A stretch of 64,000 bases of DNA from Dactylosporangium sucinum (GCF_014647515.1 NZ_BMPI01000017.1:1-64000), one strand, 5' to 3'; numbered from the stretch's first letter, positions 34,843-43,182 are shown. Notes: generated by a model not told the origin, from the sequence alone. Numbers and translations: made by a program.

Positions 34843-35790
34843 GTGGCTCTCTCTGCACCCGCCACCCTGGGTTCGTCGTCAGTGGATCTCCCGTGGACCC
34901 TCGACGGAGGCCGGGGCATCCTCGGGCTCGACCCGGTCAAGGGCGCGGTGGTGCTGTGGGTCGGCCTGATGCTCTTCATTCTCCTGTTCATCCTGCTCGC
35001 CGGCGTGCTCTCCCGGTGGAATCTGCACCGCCTCGACCGCGCCGACCGCCGCGCGCAGGCGGAGGAGGCCGAGGCGAGCCTGAGCCCGGCCGAGCGAGCC
35101 CGGCTGCGCACCGAGGCCGGCGAGCTGATCCGCCAGGCCGCCGCGACGGCCGCCGCCGCCAAGCGCGCGCAGATCACCGTCGTCGAGGCGCAGGCCCGCC
35201 GCGACGCGGCCCAGCAGGCCCGCGAGGTGGCCTGGGCGGCGTTCGACGTGGCCCAGAAGGCCTACCAGGACGCCCTCAGCGCCGCGAGCACGCACGCGGC
35301 CTCCGTCGAGGCCGCGGCCGACGTGGACGAGGACGGCAAGCGCGAGCTGTCCCGAGCCGCCCTCGACGCCTTCAAGCGCGGCGACATCACGGTCGACGCG
35401 CTGGAGCAGGTGTTCAAGGGCGTGAGCGGCGCCGACCCGCTGGTGGAGCTGCAGGCCCGCGAGGTCGAGCTGCGCCGCTCGGCCGAGAGCCGGGCCCGCC
35501 GCCTCTACGAGGCCGCCGCGGCGGCCGAGCGCAACGCGGTGAAGGCGGCCGACGTGGCCGTGGTCGCGGCCCAGGCGCTGGCCGAGGAGGCCGCCGAGGT
35601 GGCGGAGGAGGCGGCCGAGCTGCGCGACACGCTCGACGCGGCGCGCGAGGCCGGCATCACGGCGGCGTCGCTGACCGCACGGACGCGCGCACCGCGCGTC
35701 CCCCGCCAGCGCTCGAAGCCGGCCAACGCCCGCTCGGAGAGCCCGGCCGCCCCGGCCCGCACCGAGAACCCGGCCCTGACCGAGGCCTAA
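34843..35790 (+). CDS. Membrane-anchored Ala/Glu-rich coiled-coil protein
   Basis: 315 residues. One transmembrane helix at about residues 36-57 (GAVVLWVGLMLFILLFILLA) is followed by about 200 residues of Ala-, Glu- and Arg-rich helix (AERARLRTEAGELIRQAAAT; EEAAEVAEEAAELRDTLDAA), then a basic Pro-rich tail. Long single-pass coiled coils of this type often act as scaffolds at the membrane; no family is recognised. GTG start with GGAGGT 7-9 nt upstream. Convergent with the small gene at 35803. Confidence 0.72.
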   Translation: MALSAPATLGSSSVDLPWTLDGGRGILGLDPVKGAVVLWVGLMLFILLFILLAGVLSRWNLHRLDRADRRAQAEEAEASLSPAERARLRTEAGELIRQAAATAAAAKRAQITVVEAQARRDAAQQAREVAWAAFDVAQKAYQDALSAASTHAASVEAAADVDEDGKRELSRAALDAFKRGDITVDALEQVFKGVSGADPLVELQAREVELRRSAESRARRLYEAAAAAERNAVKAADVAVVAAQALAEEAAEVAEEAAELRDTLDAAREAGITAASLTARTRAPRVPRQRSKPANARSESPAAPARTENPALTEA

Positions 35791-35802
35791 GGCCTGGCGG
35801 CC

Positions 35803-36075
35803 TCAGCTGGCTTCCTGCTCTGGTAGCGGCAGCGGTATGCCTTCGGTGATGGCCTCGGCCTCGGCTTCCGCGACGGCCATCCCGTCCAGCGCGGACCGCA
35901 GCCGCGGAAGATCGGCCTCGGGAAGCTGAAACGAGGCCCGGCAGATCTTGTCCACCCACAGCGACACGACAACGGTCCCGTGCTGCGGATGACAGGTCAC
36001 CCGCATGGTCCGATCGTGCCCACGCACGTCTTCGAACACGTCGCCCGACTTGGGCAGCGCCACCAGCTCACCCAT
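35803..36075 (-). CDS. Small conserved protein under a possible LexA box
   Basis: 90 residues from the ATG at 36075 (MGELVALPKSGDVFEDVRG). It has beta-rich N-terminal (HDRTMRVTCHPQHGTVVVSLWV) and helical C-terminal (LRSALDGMAVAEAEAEAI) halves, no membrane segment and no known domain. An upstream in-frame TTG at 36111 is possible, but that codon lies inside the palindrome at 36095-36117, so 36075 is preferred. Function unknown; see the operator entry for possible DNA-damage regulation. Confidence 0.65.
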   Translation of the reverse strand: MGELVALPKSGDVFEDVRGHDRTMRVTCHPQHGTVVVSLWVDKICRASFQLPEADLPRLRSALDGMAVAEAEAEAITEGIPLPLPEQEAS

Positions 36076-36094
36076 GCAGTTATGCTGCGCCACT

Positions 36095-36117
36095 GAACGC
36101 TCGTTCGACAAGCGTTC
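36095..36117. promoter_or_regulatory. Putative LexA/SOS box
   Basis: GAAC-GCTC-GTTC at 36095-36106, followed by GA, matches the actinobacterial and Bacillus SOS core GAAC-N4-GTTC exactly. The whole segment also forms a wider inverted repeat (GAACGCT at 36095-36101 with AGCGTTC at 36111-36117). It lies 20-42 bp before the small gene starting at 36075. Confidence 0.5.
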
Positions 36118-36185
36118 GCCCCGAGCTCCCCCGCGACCTCCCCCGGGGGTCGTAGCTCGCGCCGCCCCCGAAATCCGAGGCCGAG

Positions 36186-36244
36186 CCCATGATCAAGGGA
36201 ACCGAACGGCTGTCCTGGCAGCCAAAGTCTCCCCTGATCATGGG
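36186..36244. repeat. Family-B intergenic hairpin, copy 3 (diverged)
   Basis: CCCATGATCAAGGGA at 36186-36200 pairs with TCCCCTGATCATGGG at 36230-36244 with one mismatch. The interior again holds GGCTG and CAGCC, as in copies 1 and 2. It lies 16 bases downstream of the minus-strand lactonase gene. Confidence 0.6.
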
Positions 36245-36259
36245 AGCTCGGCGACGGTG

Positions 36260-37213
36260 CTATCGGAGGGGGACGACGACGCTCGGCGATGGGTGCTCGA
36301 TGAAGGGGCGGGCCGGGTGCGGCACCCCCGAGTCCGGGTCCAGGTCCAGCGTCGTCACCGTGTCGGAGTGCTGGTTGGCCACGCACAGCATGCCGTCCAG
36401 CACGGCGAAGTGCCGCGGCCACGTGCCGCCCGTCGAGACCTCGTCCACCGGCAGCAGGCCCGACTCCTCCACCGCGAACGTGGTGATGGTGTCGTTGCCG
36501 CGATTCGCGACGTACAGGTGGCGGCCGTCCCGCGACAGCGCCAGCTCGCTCGGCAGGTTGTCGCCCATCGGCTCGACCAGCACCGATGGCCGCACGTCGA
36601 GCAGCTCGAATCCCGACGTGTACGTGGCCACCGTCGACGTCAGCTCGTTGGCCACGAACACCCGGCCCGACGGGTGGAACACCAGGTGGCGCGGGCCCGA
36701 GCCGAGCGGCTGGACGGTCGTCGTGCGGACGTGCTCCAGCTCGCCGGCGGGAGTCAGGCGGTAGTGGACCAGTGAGTCCATCCCCAGGTCCACCACGTGC
36801 ACCATATGGTCACGGACCGTCACCTGATGCGCGTGGGCGGCCTCCTGCCGCGACGGGTGCACGCTGCCCCCGACGTGCTGGGCCAGGTCCGTCCGGCGGT
36901 CCAGCGAACCGTCCGGGCGCAGGGCGAACACCGCGACGCTGCCGCCGCCGTAGTTCGCGGCCAGCAGGAAGCCGTCGGTCAGGGCCAGGTGGCACGGGCT
37001 GGCGCCGCCCGTCGGCAGGGTGTTGAGCAGCTCGCCGTCGGGCGTGAAGGCCGAGACGCTGCCCTCGTCGAGCTCGCCCACCGCGTACCGCACGCCGGCG
37101 GGGCCGACGACGACGTAGCTCGGCGCGGTGGCGTGGACGGGCGCGCCCAGCGGCTTGCCGTCGTCGTCGAAGGTCGAGTAGTGGTCTGCGTAGGAGCCGA
37201 TGAGCACGGGCAC
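36260..37213 (-). CDS. Lactonase-family beta-propeller (6-phosphogluconolactonase-like)
   Basis: 317 residues of seven-bladed propeller repeats typical of the lactonase (Pgl) family: GGASPCHLALTDGFLLAANYGGGSV (in parts: PCHLAL and LLAANYGGGSV), HAHQV, GPRHLVFHPSGRVFVANE, and SELALSRDGRHLYVANRGND. The histidines and the NYGGG motif fit the family active site. It probably hydrolyses a sugar lactone in the cytoplasm. The GTG at 37213 has TAGGCT 7 nt upstream (37226-37221) and no Shine-Dalgarno, so it looks leaderless. It is divergent from the desaturase. Confidence 0.85.
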   Translation of the reverse strand: MPVLIGSYADHYSTFDDDGKPLGAPVHATAPSYVVVGPAGVRYAVGELDEGSVSAFTPDGELLNTLPTGGASPCHLALTDGFLLAANYGGGSVAVFALRPDGSLDRRTDLAQHVGGSVHPSRQEAAHAHQVTVRDHMVHVVDLGMDSLVHYRLTPAGELEHVRTTTVQPLGSGPRHLVFHPSGRVFVANELTSTVATYTSGFELLDVRPSVLVEPMGDNLPSELALSRDGRHLYVANRGNDTITTFAVEESGLLPVDEVSTGGTWPRHFAVLDGMLCVANQHSDTVTTLDLDPDSGVPHPARPFIEHPSPSVVVPLR

Positions 37214-37332
37214 CCGTCAAAGCCTAGGCGGCCGCCCATGGGCGTGCACCGCGGACGCCCGGGTGCGGCCGACGAGCGTCTGCTCCCTGGACGACGCGTG
37301 GTTCACGGCGACCCCGACGAGATGGATTTCGG

Positions 37333-37368
37333 ACCCTTACGGCCCGTAAGGGTGGGGCCAGCCCCACC
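37333..37368. promoter_or_regulatory. Two adjoining palindromes between lactonase and desaturase
   Basis: ACCCTTACGG at 37333-37342 and CCGTAAGGGT at 37344-37353 form a perfect inverted repeat around one base. It is directly followed by GGTGGGGC (37351-37358) paired with GCCCCACC (37361-37368). The first has the shape of a regulator operator, the second could be an RNA hairpin in the desaturase leader. They lie 60-95 bp before the desaturase start. Confidence 0.5.
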
Positions 37369-37427
37369 AAGAAAGGGCGGGGCTGCCCGGTTCGATCTCG
37401 AGTTGCTCGACCGGGACACTGATCGGC

Positions 37428-38429
37428 ATGACAATCACGGCCGAGCGAACCAGCGACTTCACCACGTTGTCCCAGCGCATCAAAGCCGCCGGCCTGCTCG
37501 ACCGGCGCCCTGGGTACTACGCGGTCCGGCTCACCCTGGTCGCCGCCCTCTACGTCGGCGGCTGGGTGGCATTCGCAACGGTCGGCGCCAGCTGGTGGGT
37601 CCTCGCGATCGCCGCCGTGCTCGCGGTCGCCTACGCCCAGGTCGCCCTCGTCGCCCACGACCTCGCCCACAAGCAGGTGTTCAAGGGCCGCCGCTGGTCC
37701 GAGGCGCTGGGCATGCTGGTCGGCAACCTCGGCATCGGCATGAGCTACGGCTGGTGGATGAACAAGCACACCCGCCACCACGCCAACCCGAACCACGAGG
37801 ACCACGACCCCGACGTCGCGCCGGACATCCTCGTGTGGTCGACCCGGCAGGCCGAGAACGCCAAGGGTCTGGCCCGGCTGATCGGCGGGCACCAGGCGCA
37901 GCTGTTCTTCCCGCTGCTGCTGCTGGAGGGCTTCAACCTCCACGTGTCGAGCGCCCGCGCGATCCCCGGCGTCAAGCGCCGTTGGCTCGAGGGGATCCTG
38001 CTGTACGGGCACATCGCCCTGTATCTGGCCGCGGCGTTCCTGCTGCTGCCGCCCGGCATGGCGATCGCGTTCATCCTGGTCCACCAGGCGCTGTTCGGCC
38101 TGTACCTCGGCTGCACGTTCGCGCCCAACCACAAGGGCATGCCGATGCTGACCGCCGAGGACGAGCTCGACTTCCTCCGCAAGCAGGTCCTGACCTCACG
38201 CAACGTGCGCGGCGGGGTCTGGGTCGACGTGGTGCTCGGCGGGCTCAACTACCAGATCGAGCACCACCTGTTCCCGAACATGCCGACGCCGAACCTGCGC
38301 AAGGCCCAGCCGATCGTCGAGGCACACTGCCGGGAGATCGGCGTTCACTACGAGTCGGCCACGTTCGTCGACTCCTACGCCCAGGCCCTGCGCCACCTGC
38401 ATGCCGCCGGAGCGCCGCTGCGCGGGTAG
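37428..38429 (+). CDS. Membrane fatty-acid / acyl-CoA desaturase
   Basis: 333 residues with four or more membrane helices and the three histidine boxes of the diiron desaturases: HDLAHK (HxxxH), HTRHH (HxxHH) and QIEHH (QxxHH). The enzyme inserts a cis double bond into an acyl chain using oxygen and an electron donor. The extra conserved NHKGM motif fits the linoleoyl-CoA desaturase-like subgroup. The ATG at 37428 follows the palindromic region; DUF1684 follows 11 bp downstream. Confidence 0.92.
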   Translation: MTITAERTSDFTTLSQRIKAAGLLDRRPGYYAVRLTLVAALYVGGWVAFATVGASWWVLAIAAVLAVAYAQVALVAHDLAHKQVFKGRRWSEALGMLVGNLGIGMSYGWWMNKHTRHHANPNHEDHDPDVAPDILVWSTRQAENAKGLARLIGGHQAQLFFPLLLLEGFNLHVSSARAIPGVKRRWLEGILLYGHIALYLAAAFLLLPPGMAIAFILVHQALFGLYLGCTFAPNHKGMPMLTAEDELDFLRKQVLTSRNVRGGVWVDVVLGGLNYQIEHHLFPNMPTPNLRKAQPIVEAHCREIGVHYESATFVDSYAQALRHLHAAGAPLRG

Positions 38430-38440
38430 GTTCGGGACGC

Positions 38441-39004
38441 GTGGACGCTCTCTCCCTCGCCGACTTCCGGGCCCGGGTCGCCGCCATGTACCTGTCCGAC
38501 GTGGACATGGCGGGGTTCCGGGCCCTTCGCGACGACCTGTTCGCGACCCATGCCCAGTCCGCGGCGCCCGGCCCGCTGCGCTACTTCCCGGTTGATCAGG
38601 CATTCGTCACGGTCGTACGTCCCGAGCCCGCTGAGGGCGCCCTGGAGATCGCGACCGGAGGCGAGGACGGCGTGCTGCGGTACACCCGCATCGCCCACCT
38701 GCCGACGCCCTGGGGCCGCCTGACCCTCTTCTGGCTCCAGGCCTACGGCGGCGGGCTGTTCCTGCCGTTCCGCGACGCGACCTGCGGTCACGAGTCGTAC
38801 GGCGCCGGGCGGTACCTCACCGACACCGTCAAGGGCACCCACGGCCGGGGCGTCGAGCCGCTGCCCGACGGCCGGGTCCGGCTGGACTTCAACTACGCGT
38901 ACAACCCGAGCTGCGCCTACGACGACGCCTGGGCCTGCCCGCTGGCGCCCTACGAGAACCGCCTGGATGCCCCGATCCGCGCGGGGGAGATGACCTACCA
39001 CTGA
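38441..39004 (+). CDS. DUF1684 family protein
   Basis: 187 residues. The C-terminal half has the DUF1684 signatures YGGGLFLPFRDATCGHESYG, GRYLTDTVKG, and LDFNYAYNPSCAYDDAWACP. Function unknown; the conserved His/Cys/Asp residues suggest an enzyme. The -10-like TAGGTT at 38427-38432 overlaps the desaturase stop and lies 8 nt before the GTG, so it may be expressed leaderless from its own promoter. Confidence 0.85.
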   Translation: MDALSLADFRARVAAMYLSDVDMAGFRALRDDLFATHAQSAAPGPLRYFPVDQAFVTVVRPEPAEGALEIATGGEDGVLRYTRIAHLPTPWGRLTLFWLQAYGGGLFLPFRDATCGHESYGAGRYLTDTVKGTHGRGVEPLPDGRVRLDFNYAYNPSCAYDDAWACPLAPYENRLDAPIRAGEMTYH

Positions 39005-39013
39005 CCCCAAATG

Positions 39014-39090
39014 CGTCGATCTTGCAGTTGTGGTGCCAGGACACTCCGTGAATGCCCCGATTTGTCGCCACCACAACTGCAAGATCGACG
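39014..39090. repeat. Family-A intergenic hairpin, copy 2 (perfect arms)
   Basis: The 22-nt arm at 39014-39035 (CGTCGATCTTGCAGTTGTGG...) is perfectly complementary to 39069-39090. Compared with the copies at 21288 and 53454, the GGAG step has become GCAG on the left arm and the right arm has changed to CTGC, keeping the pairing. It fills the 95-base gap between the convergent DUF1684 and repeat-protein genes. Confidence 0.8.
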
Positions 39091-39099
39091 GGGAGGAGG

Positions 39100-39876
39100 T
39101 CAGCCCAGGAGGTTGCCGATCAGCGGCAGCTGGCCGCCGCCTAGCAGCGGAAGGCCGCCGACGACCGGCAGGGCCTCCTCGTCCTGCGCGTGGCGCGGGC
39201 TGTACTCGGTCGCGTGCTTCGGCGCGTAGGTCTTCTCGGTGACCAGCGGCAGCTGGCTGGCCGCGTACGGCAGGGCGCCGGTCGTCGGGACGAGCCGGTT
39301 GGCCACGGCCGTGGTGCTCACGCCGGGCGTCGGGCCGATGCCGCCGATGACCGGGATGCCGGTGACCGAGTCGTTCTTCAGCACGTCGCTGCCGCCCAGC
39401 GGGACGTCGCCGACGATCGGCAGCCCGCCGGCCTCGGTGCCCGCGCCGCCGACCGGGATCGCGTAGTTGTCCACCGGCCGCAGGTTGCCGCGCACCGGCA
39501 GGCCGCCGTTGCCCACCAGCGGCAGGCTGCCGACGACCGGGAGTCCGCCGACGAGCGGCAGCGCGGCGAGCGAGTCCTCCTTCTTGCCGGTGTTCAGGCT
39601 GTTCACCGCGACGGCGTCGGTCGGCAGGGCGGGCAGGCTCGGCAGGCGGCTGGACATCGTGCGGGGCAGGGCCAGGCCGTTCGTCGGCAGCCACTCGCTC
39701 AGCGGCAGGTCGATGTTGGAGCCGCGCGCGTCGAGCTGCAGGTCCCCGGGCACGAGTGGATCGTCCAGCTGGCCGGAAGCCGTTTCATCGGCCGCGTGTG
39801 CGACACCGGCGCCGAGCAGCAGCATGCCGCCGGCCACACCGGCGGTGCCTACCGCCCGGCGAAACCACGTGTTCAT
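39100..39876 (-). CDS. Secreted protein with LPxVGxLP-type repeats
   Basis: 258 residues with a signal peptide (RRAVGTAGVAGGMLLLGAGVAHA). The mature protein is low in charge and rich in Gly, Leu, Pro and Val. It contains many short repeats of the form LPLVGGLPVVGSLPLVGN, LPIVGDVPLGG and LPVVGGLPLLGG. No catalytic motif is present and no LPXTG sorting signal is recognised. It may be a structural or surface-coating protein, similar in flavour to other hydrophobic actinobacterial secreted proteins, but no family is certain. The start lacks a well-spaced ribosome-binding site. Confidence 0.65.
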   Translation of the reverse strand: MNTWFRRAVGTAGVAGGMLLLGAGVAHAADETASGQLDDPLVPGDLQLDARGSNIDLPLSEWLPTNGLALPRTMSSRLPSLPALPTDAVAVNSLNTGKKEDSLAALPLVGGLPVVGSLPLVGNGGLPVRGNLRPVDNYAIPVGGAGTEAGGLPIVGDVPLGGSDVLKNDSVTGIPVIGGIGPTPGVSTTAVANRLVPTTGALPYAASQLPLVTEKTYAPKHATEYSPRHAQDEEALPVVGGLPLLGGGQLPLIGNLLG

Positions 39877-39969
39877 CCTCGAATACCCATCTGGTCGACA
39901 AAATCCGATCGCCGGGTTCAACGAGGTCGCGGGACATCGGGTACTGGTGATCTTCGCTAGGATCGCCCG

Positions 39970-41802
39970 GTGACCTCCGAGTCTTGGCTGATGAGGCGGC
40001 TTCGCGGCGGGTTGCCCCGGGTCCAGGCGATCACCCGTCCGTGGTCGATCGAGTCGCCCGGGCAGGAGCATCGGCACGTCGTGCACGCCCCGGCCAAGCG
40101 CGTGGTGGTGTGCGGCGACGACCCGCTGGCCCACCGGCTGATCGCGGAGCTGATCCAGCAGTACGGCGTGCAGGTCACCGCGATCATGCCCAGCGTCCGC
40201 GGCCGGCACGGGCCGGAGATCGCGCAGCTGCTGGCCGACCACGGCGGCCGGGTCGTCGAGGCCGACAAGCCCGACATCGACGCATTCCGCAAGGCCGAGC
40301 TCGGCTCGGCCGACGCGCTGGCCCTGGTCCGGCAGGACGACATCGGCAACCTCGACGCGGCCCTGCAGGCCCAGGAGATCCACCCCGGCCTGCGGCTGGT
40401 CATCCGGATGTTCAACCTGCGCCTCGGCCAGCGGGTCCGGCGCAACTTCGCCGACGTGCGGGTGCTGTCGGACGCGCAGATGGCGGCGCCCGCGTTCGTG
40501 TCGGAGGCGCTGGGCGAGGTCGCCCCGGTGCACGTCCGGGTCGCGGGTCGCACGCTCTTCGTGGCCCGCCGGGCGGAGGTGCGCGCCGACGACGTCGTCT
40601 GCGGTCTGGCCCGTACGGTCGGCGCGGGGGAGCCCGACCTGCTGCCCGCCGACCAGGAACGCGCCGACCTGGTGCTGGCGGTGGCGACCGGCGAGCGGGC
40701 CGCCACGGTGCTGCCCCGCGACGAGCGGGGCGAGCTGCCGCGGCGCAACCGGGGCCGGCTGCGCCGCTGGTTGCGCCGGCAGCGGCACCGGCCCTTCGCC
40801 ACCCTGCGCAGCCTGATCAGCCGCAAGCTGTGGGTGACCGCGCTGCTGCTGGTCGGGCTGCTCGCGGCCGGCACCGCGATCATCGCGTACCACCGGCACA
40901 TCAGCTGGTGGGACGCCGCCTACGTGACGCTGCTGTCGGAGCTCATCGGGGCCAGCCCCGACCTGCAGGCGCACTGGCTGGAGAAGCTGGTCACGACCCT
41001 GCTGAGCCTGGTGAGCATTGCGCTGATCCCGGTGATCACCGCGGCCGTGGTCGACGCCGTCGTCAAGGCGCGGCTGGCGATCGCGCTCGGCCGGCTCCGC
41101 GAGCCGCTCTCCGACCACGTCGTGGTCGTCGGGCTCGGCAACGTCGGCACCCGGGTCATGCACTCGTTCGTCGACCTGGGCGTGCCGGTCGTGGCCATCG
41201 ACCGCGACGACAACGCCCGCGGCGCGCAGTCGGCCCGGGAGCGCAACGTGCCGTTCATCGTGGGCGACGCGAGCAACGTCGAGACGCTGCGCGCCGCCTC
41301 GGTCGACACGTGCCGCGCCCTGGTTGTCGTCTCCACCGACGACCAGGCCAACCTGGAGGCGGCGATCGAGGGCCGGGAGCTGAACCCCGACCTGCGGGTG
41401 ATCCTGCGGCTGTTCGACGGCGGGTTCGCCTCCCGGGTGCAGCGGGCGTTCGGCATCACCGCGTCGCGCAGCGTCTCCTACCTGGCGGCGCCGGCGTTCG
41501 CGGCCGCGTTGCTGGAGCGCGAGGTGATCGGGACGATCCCGGTGGACCGGCGGGTCCTGTTGCTCGCCGAGGTACCGGTGATCGCCGCCTCGGAGCTCGA
41601 CGGTCGCCCGGTCGCGGTCGCCCAGGACGTCGGCGAGGTGCGGGTGCTCTCGGTCACGACCGAGGAGGGCCGCCAGACGGTCTGGGCCCCGCCGGCCACA
41701 TATGTCCTGCGTGCCGACGATCTGCTCACCGTGGTGACCACCCGGACGGGTCTCGGCAACCTGTTGGCGCAAACCGGCGGGACGGTCGACGGATCCCGCT
41801 GA
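39970..41802 (+). CDS. Channel-like protein: RCK/TrkA-N, two helices, RCK/TrkA-N
   Basis: 610 residues. A first TrkA-N Rossmann domain (RVVVCGDDPLAHRLIAEL, about 43-150) is followed by a basic linker, membrane helix 1 (about 286-310), a pore-like loop WWDAAYVTLLSELIGASPDL, helix 2 (about 337-367), and a second TrkA-N domain (HVVVVGLGNVGTRVMHSFVD) with a TrkA-C-like end. The layout is that of a ligand-gated cation channel, but the potassium filter TVGYG is missing, so its ion is unknown. It resembles CASTOR-type channels more than KcsA-type. GTG start with TAGGAT 6 nt upstream (39958-39963), fitting leaderless translation. Confidence 0.8.
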   Translation: MTSESWLMRRLRGGLPRVQAITRPWSIESPGQEHRHVVHAPAKRVVVCGDDPLAHRLIAELIQQYGVQVTAIMPSVRGRHGPEIAQLLADHGGRVVEADKPDIDAFRKAELGSADALALVRQDDIGNLDAALQAQEIHPGLRLVIRMFNLRLGQRVRRNFADVRVLSDAQMAAPAFVSEALGEVAPVHVRVAGRTLFVARRAEVRADDVVCGLARTVGAGEPDLLPADQERADLVLAVATGERAATVLPRDERGELPRRNRGRLRRWLRRQRHRPFATLRSLISRKLWVTALLLVGLLAAGTAIIAYHRHISWWDAAYVTLLSELIGASPDLQAHWLEKLVTTLLSLVSIALIPVITAAVVDAVVKARLAIALGRLREPLSDHVVVVGLGNVGTRVMHSFVDLGVPVVAIDRDDNARGAQSARERNVPFIVGDASNVETLRAASVDTCRALVVVSTDDQANLEAAIEGRELNPDLRVILRLFDGGFASRVQRAFGITASRSVSYLAAPAFAAALLEREVIGTIPVDRRVLLLAEVPVIAASELDGRPVAVAQDVGEVRVLSVTTEEGRQTVWAPPATYVLRADDLLTVVTTRTGLGNLLAQTGGTVDGSR

Positions 41803-41833
41803 GTTCCGCGCGCCTCGCCGCGTCGTCGGTCGT

Positions 41834-41857
41834 TAAATGGGCGGATCGCCCGATTTA
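41834..41857 (+). terminator. Probable hairpin terminator after the channel gene
   Basis: TAAAT-GGGCG at 41834-41843 pairs with CGCCC-G-ATTTA at 41847-41857 with one bulged base. It begins 32 bases after the stop codon. Confidence 0.5.
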
Positions 41858-41908
41858 CCCCTAACAGTCCGGGCGTTCCCTTCTGCAGACCTTTGGGAGG
41901 ACGCGCGC

Positions 41909-43117
41909 ATGCGGCGTAGGGCGTTGTTGACGGCAGGGGTCTGTACCCTGCTCGCAATCACCGGGGCGGGGGTCGCGGCGGCGACGACCTTCGGCCCCGC
42001 ACGACCGGCCTCAGTCGCCGCCCCTGACCGGCCGGAGCGGATCGAGCCCGGCGCCGAGACCGCCGGCGTGCTGGAGGCGGTCACCGGCGGCACGATCGAG
42101 CGCGCCGCGAGCCGCACGTTCACCTACCCCGGCGCCGACTACGTCAAGGTGCACTTCGCCCAGCTGCGGCTCGACGCGGGCGACCGGGTCCGGGTGAGCG
42201 ACGCGAGCGGGGCGGAGCACTACTCGTACACCGCCGCCGAGCTGCAGAACCTCGACAACTGGTCGATGTCGGTCTCCGGCGACCGGGCCGTCGTCAGCGT
42301 CGAGAAGGCCGACGGCGACCCGCTCGGGATCAGGTCGCGCCTGGCCGGCCTCGGCATCACCGTCGACAGGATCGCCCGCGGCCAGACCCCGGCCGAGCGG
42401 ACGGCCGCACTGGAGGCGAAGGCGCGGCTGCCGCACGAGGAGAGCATCTGCGGGCGGAGCAACGAGACCGAGAACGCGGCCTGCTACAAGTCGTCCGACC
42501 CGGTGGCGTACGCCAACTCCAAGCCGGTGGCCCGCATCCTCATCGACGGCGTCGAGCTGTGCACCGCCTGGCGGGTCGGCTCGCAGAACCGGATGCTGAC
42601 CAACGCCCACTGCCTCACCTCGACGCGCGAGGCGCGCAGCACCGAGGTCTGGTTCAACTACGAGTGTGCCCGGTGCGAGGGCGGCGCGGTCCTGCGCCCG
42701 ACCAAGGTCATGGGCGACCAGGTGCTCGCCACCGACGACATCCTCGACTACACGCTGTTCAGCGTGCGCAACTTCGACGCGATCCAGCGCTTCGGCTACC
42801 TGCAGATCGACGACCGGGCGCCGGTGCGCGGCGAGGAGCTGTACATCCCGCAGCACCCGCGCGGCGCCCCGACCGTGATCACCGTGCAGGACAACACCGA
42901 GCGCAACGGCAACTGCGCGGTGTCGAACCCGGCGTACGACGGCTACGCCAGGGACACGGACATCTCGTACTACTGCGACACCGACGGCGGCTCGTCCGGC
43001 TCGCCGGTGATCTCGCGCAAGACCAACAAGGTGATCGCGCTGCACCACTTCGGCGGCTGCCCGAACTCCGGCGTCAGGATGGACCGCATCGCGGCCCAGC
43101 TGCGTGGACTTGTCTGA
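41909..43117 (+). CDS. Secreted trypsin-like serine protease
   Basis: 402 residues with a signal peptide (MRRRALLTAGVCTLLAITGAG). After a beta-rich pro-region (to about residue 190) comes a chymotrypsin-fold domain with all three catalytic residues: His in LTNAHC (about 233), Asp in ILDYTLF (about 281), and Ser in GGSSGSPV (about 361). Several cysteines (SICGRSNETENAACYK; YECARCEGG) should form disulfides. Fits the S1-type V8/trypsin proteases of actinomycetes. GGGAGG is 8 nt before the ATG. A strong terminator follows. Confidence 0.88.
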   Translation: MRRRALLTAGVCTLLAITGAGVAAATTFGPARPASVAAPDRPERIEPGAETAGVLEAVTGGTIERAASRTFTYPGADYVKVHFAQLRLDAGDRVRVSDASGAEHYSYTAAELQNLDNWSMSVSGDRAVVSVEKADGDPLGIRSRLAGLGITVDRIARGQTPAERTAALEAKARLPHEESICGRSNETENAACYKSSDPVAYANSKPVARILIDGVELCTAWRVGSQNRMLTNAHCLTSTREARSTEVWFNYECARCEGGAVLRPTKVMGDQVLATDDILDYTLFSVRNFDAIQRFGYLQIDDRAPVRGEELYIPQHPRGAPTVITVQDNTERNGNCAVSNPAYDGYARDTDISYYCDTDGGSSGSPVISRKTNKVIALHHFGGCPNSGVRMDRIAAQLRGLV

Positions 43118-43130
43118 GAGCTTTTGTGAA

Positions 43131-43166
43131 GGGCCTGGGCAGACGCCCGGGCCCTGCTCCGTTTTC
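43131..43166 (+). terminator. Terminator of the serine protease gene
   Basis: GGGCCTGGGC at 43131-43140 pairs with GCCCGGGCCC at 43145-43154 (one T/G wobble) around the loop AGAC, followed by TGCTCCGTTTT. It ends just before the promoter of the next gene. Confidence 0.85.
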
Positions 43167-43182
43167 GGGTACCGTCGGTGCC

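Noticed and set aside
42559..43182. Longer start for the PAP2 phosphatase reaching into the protease gene
   Set aside because: A terminator lies at 43131-43166 and a -10 box directly before GTG 43183.
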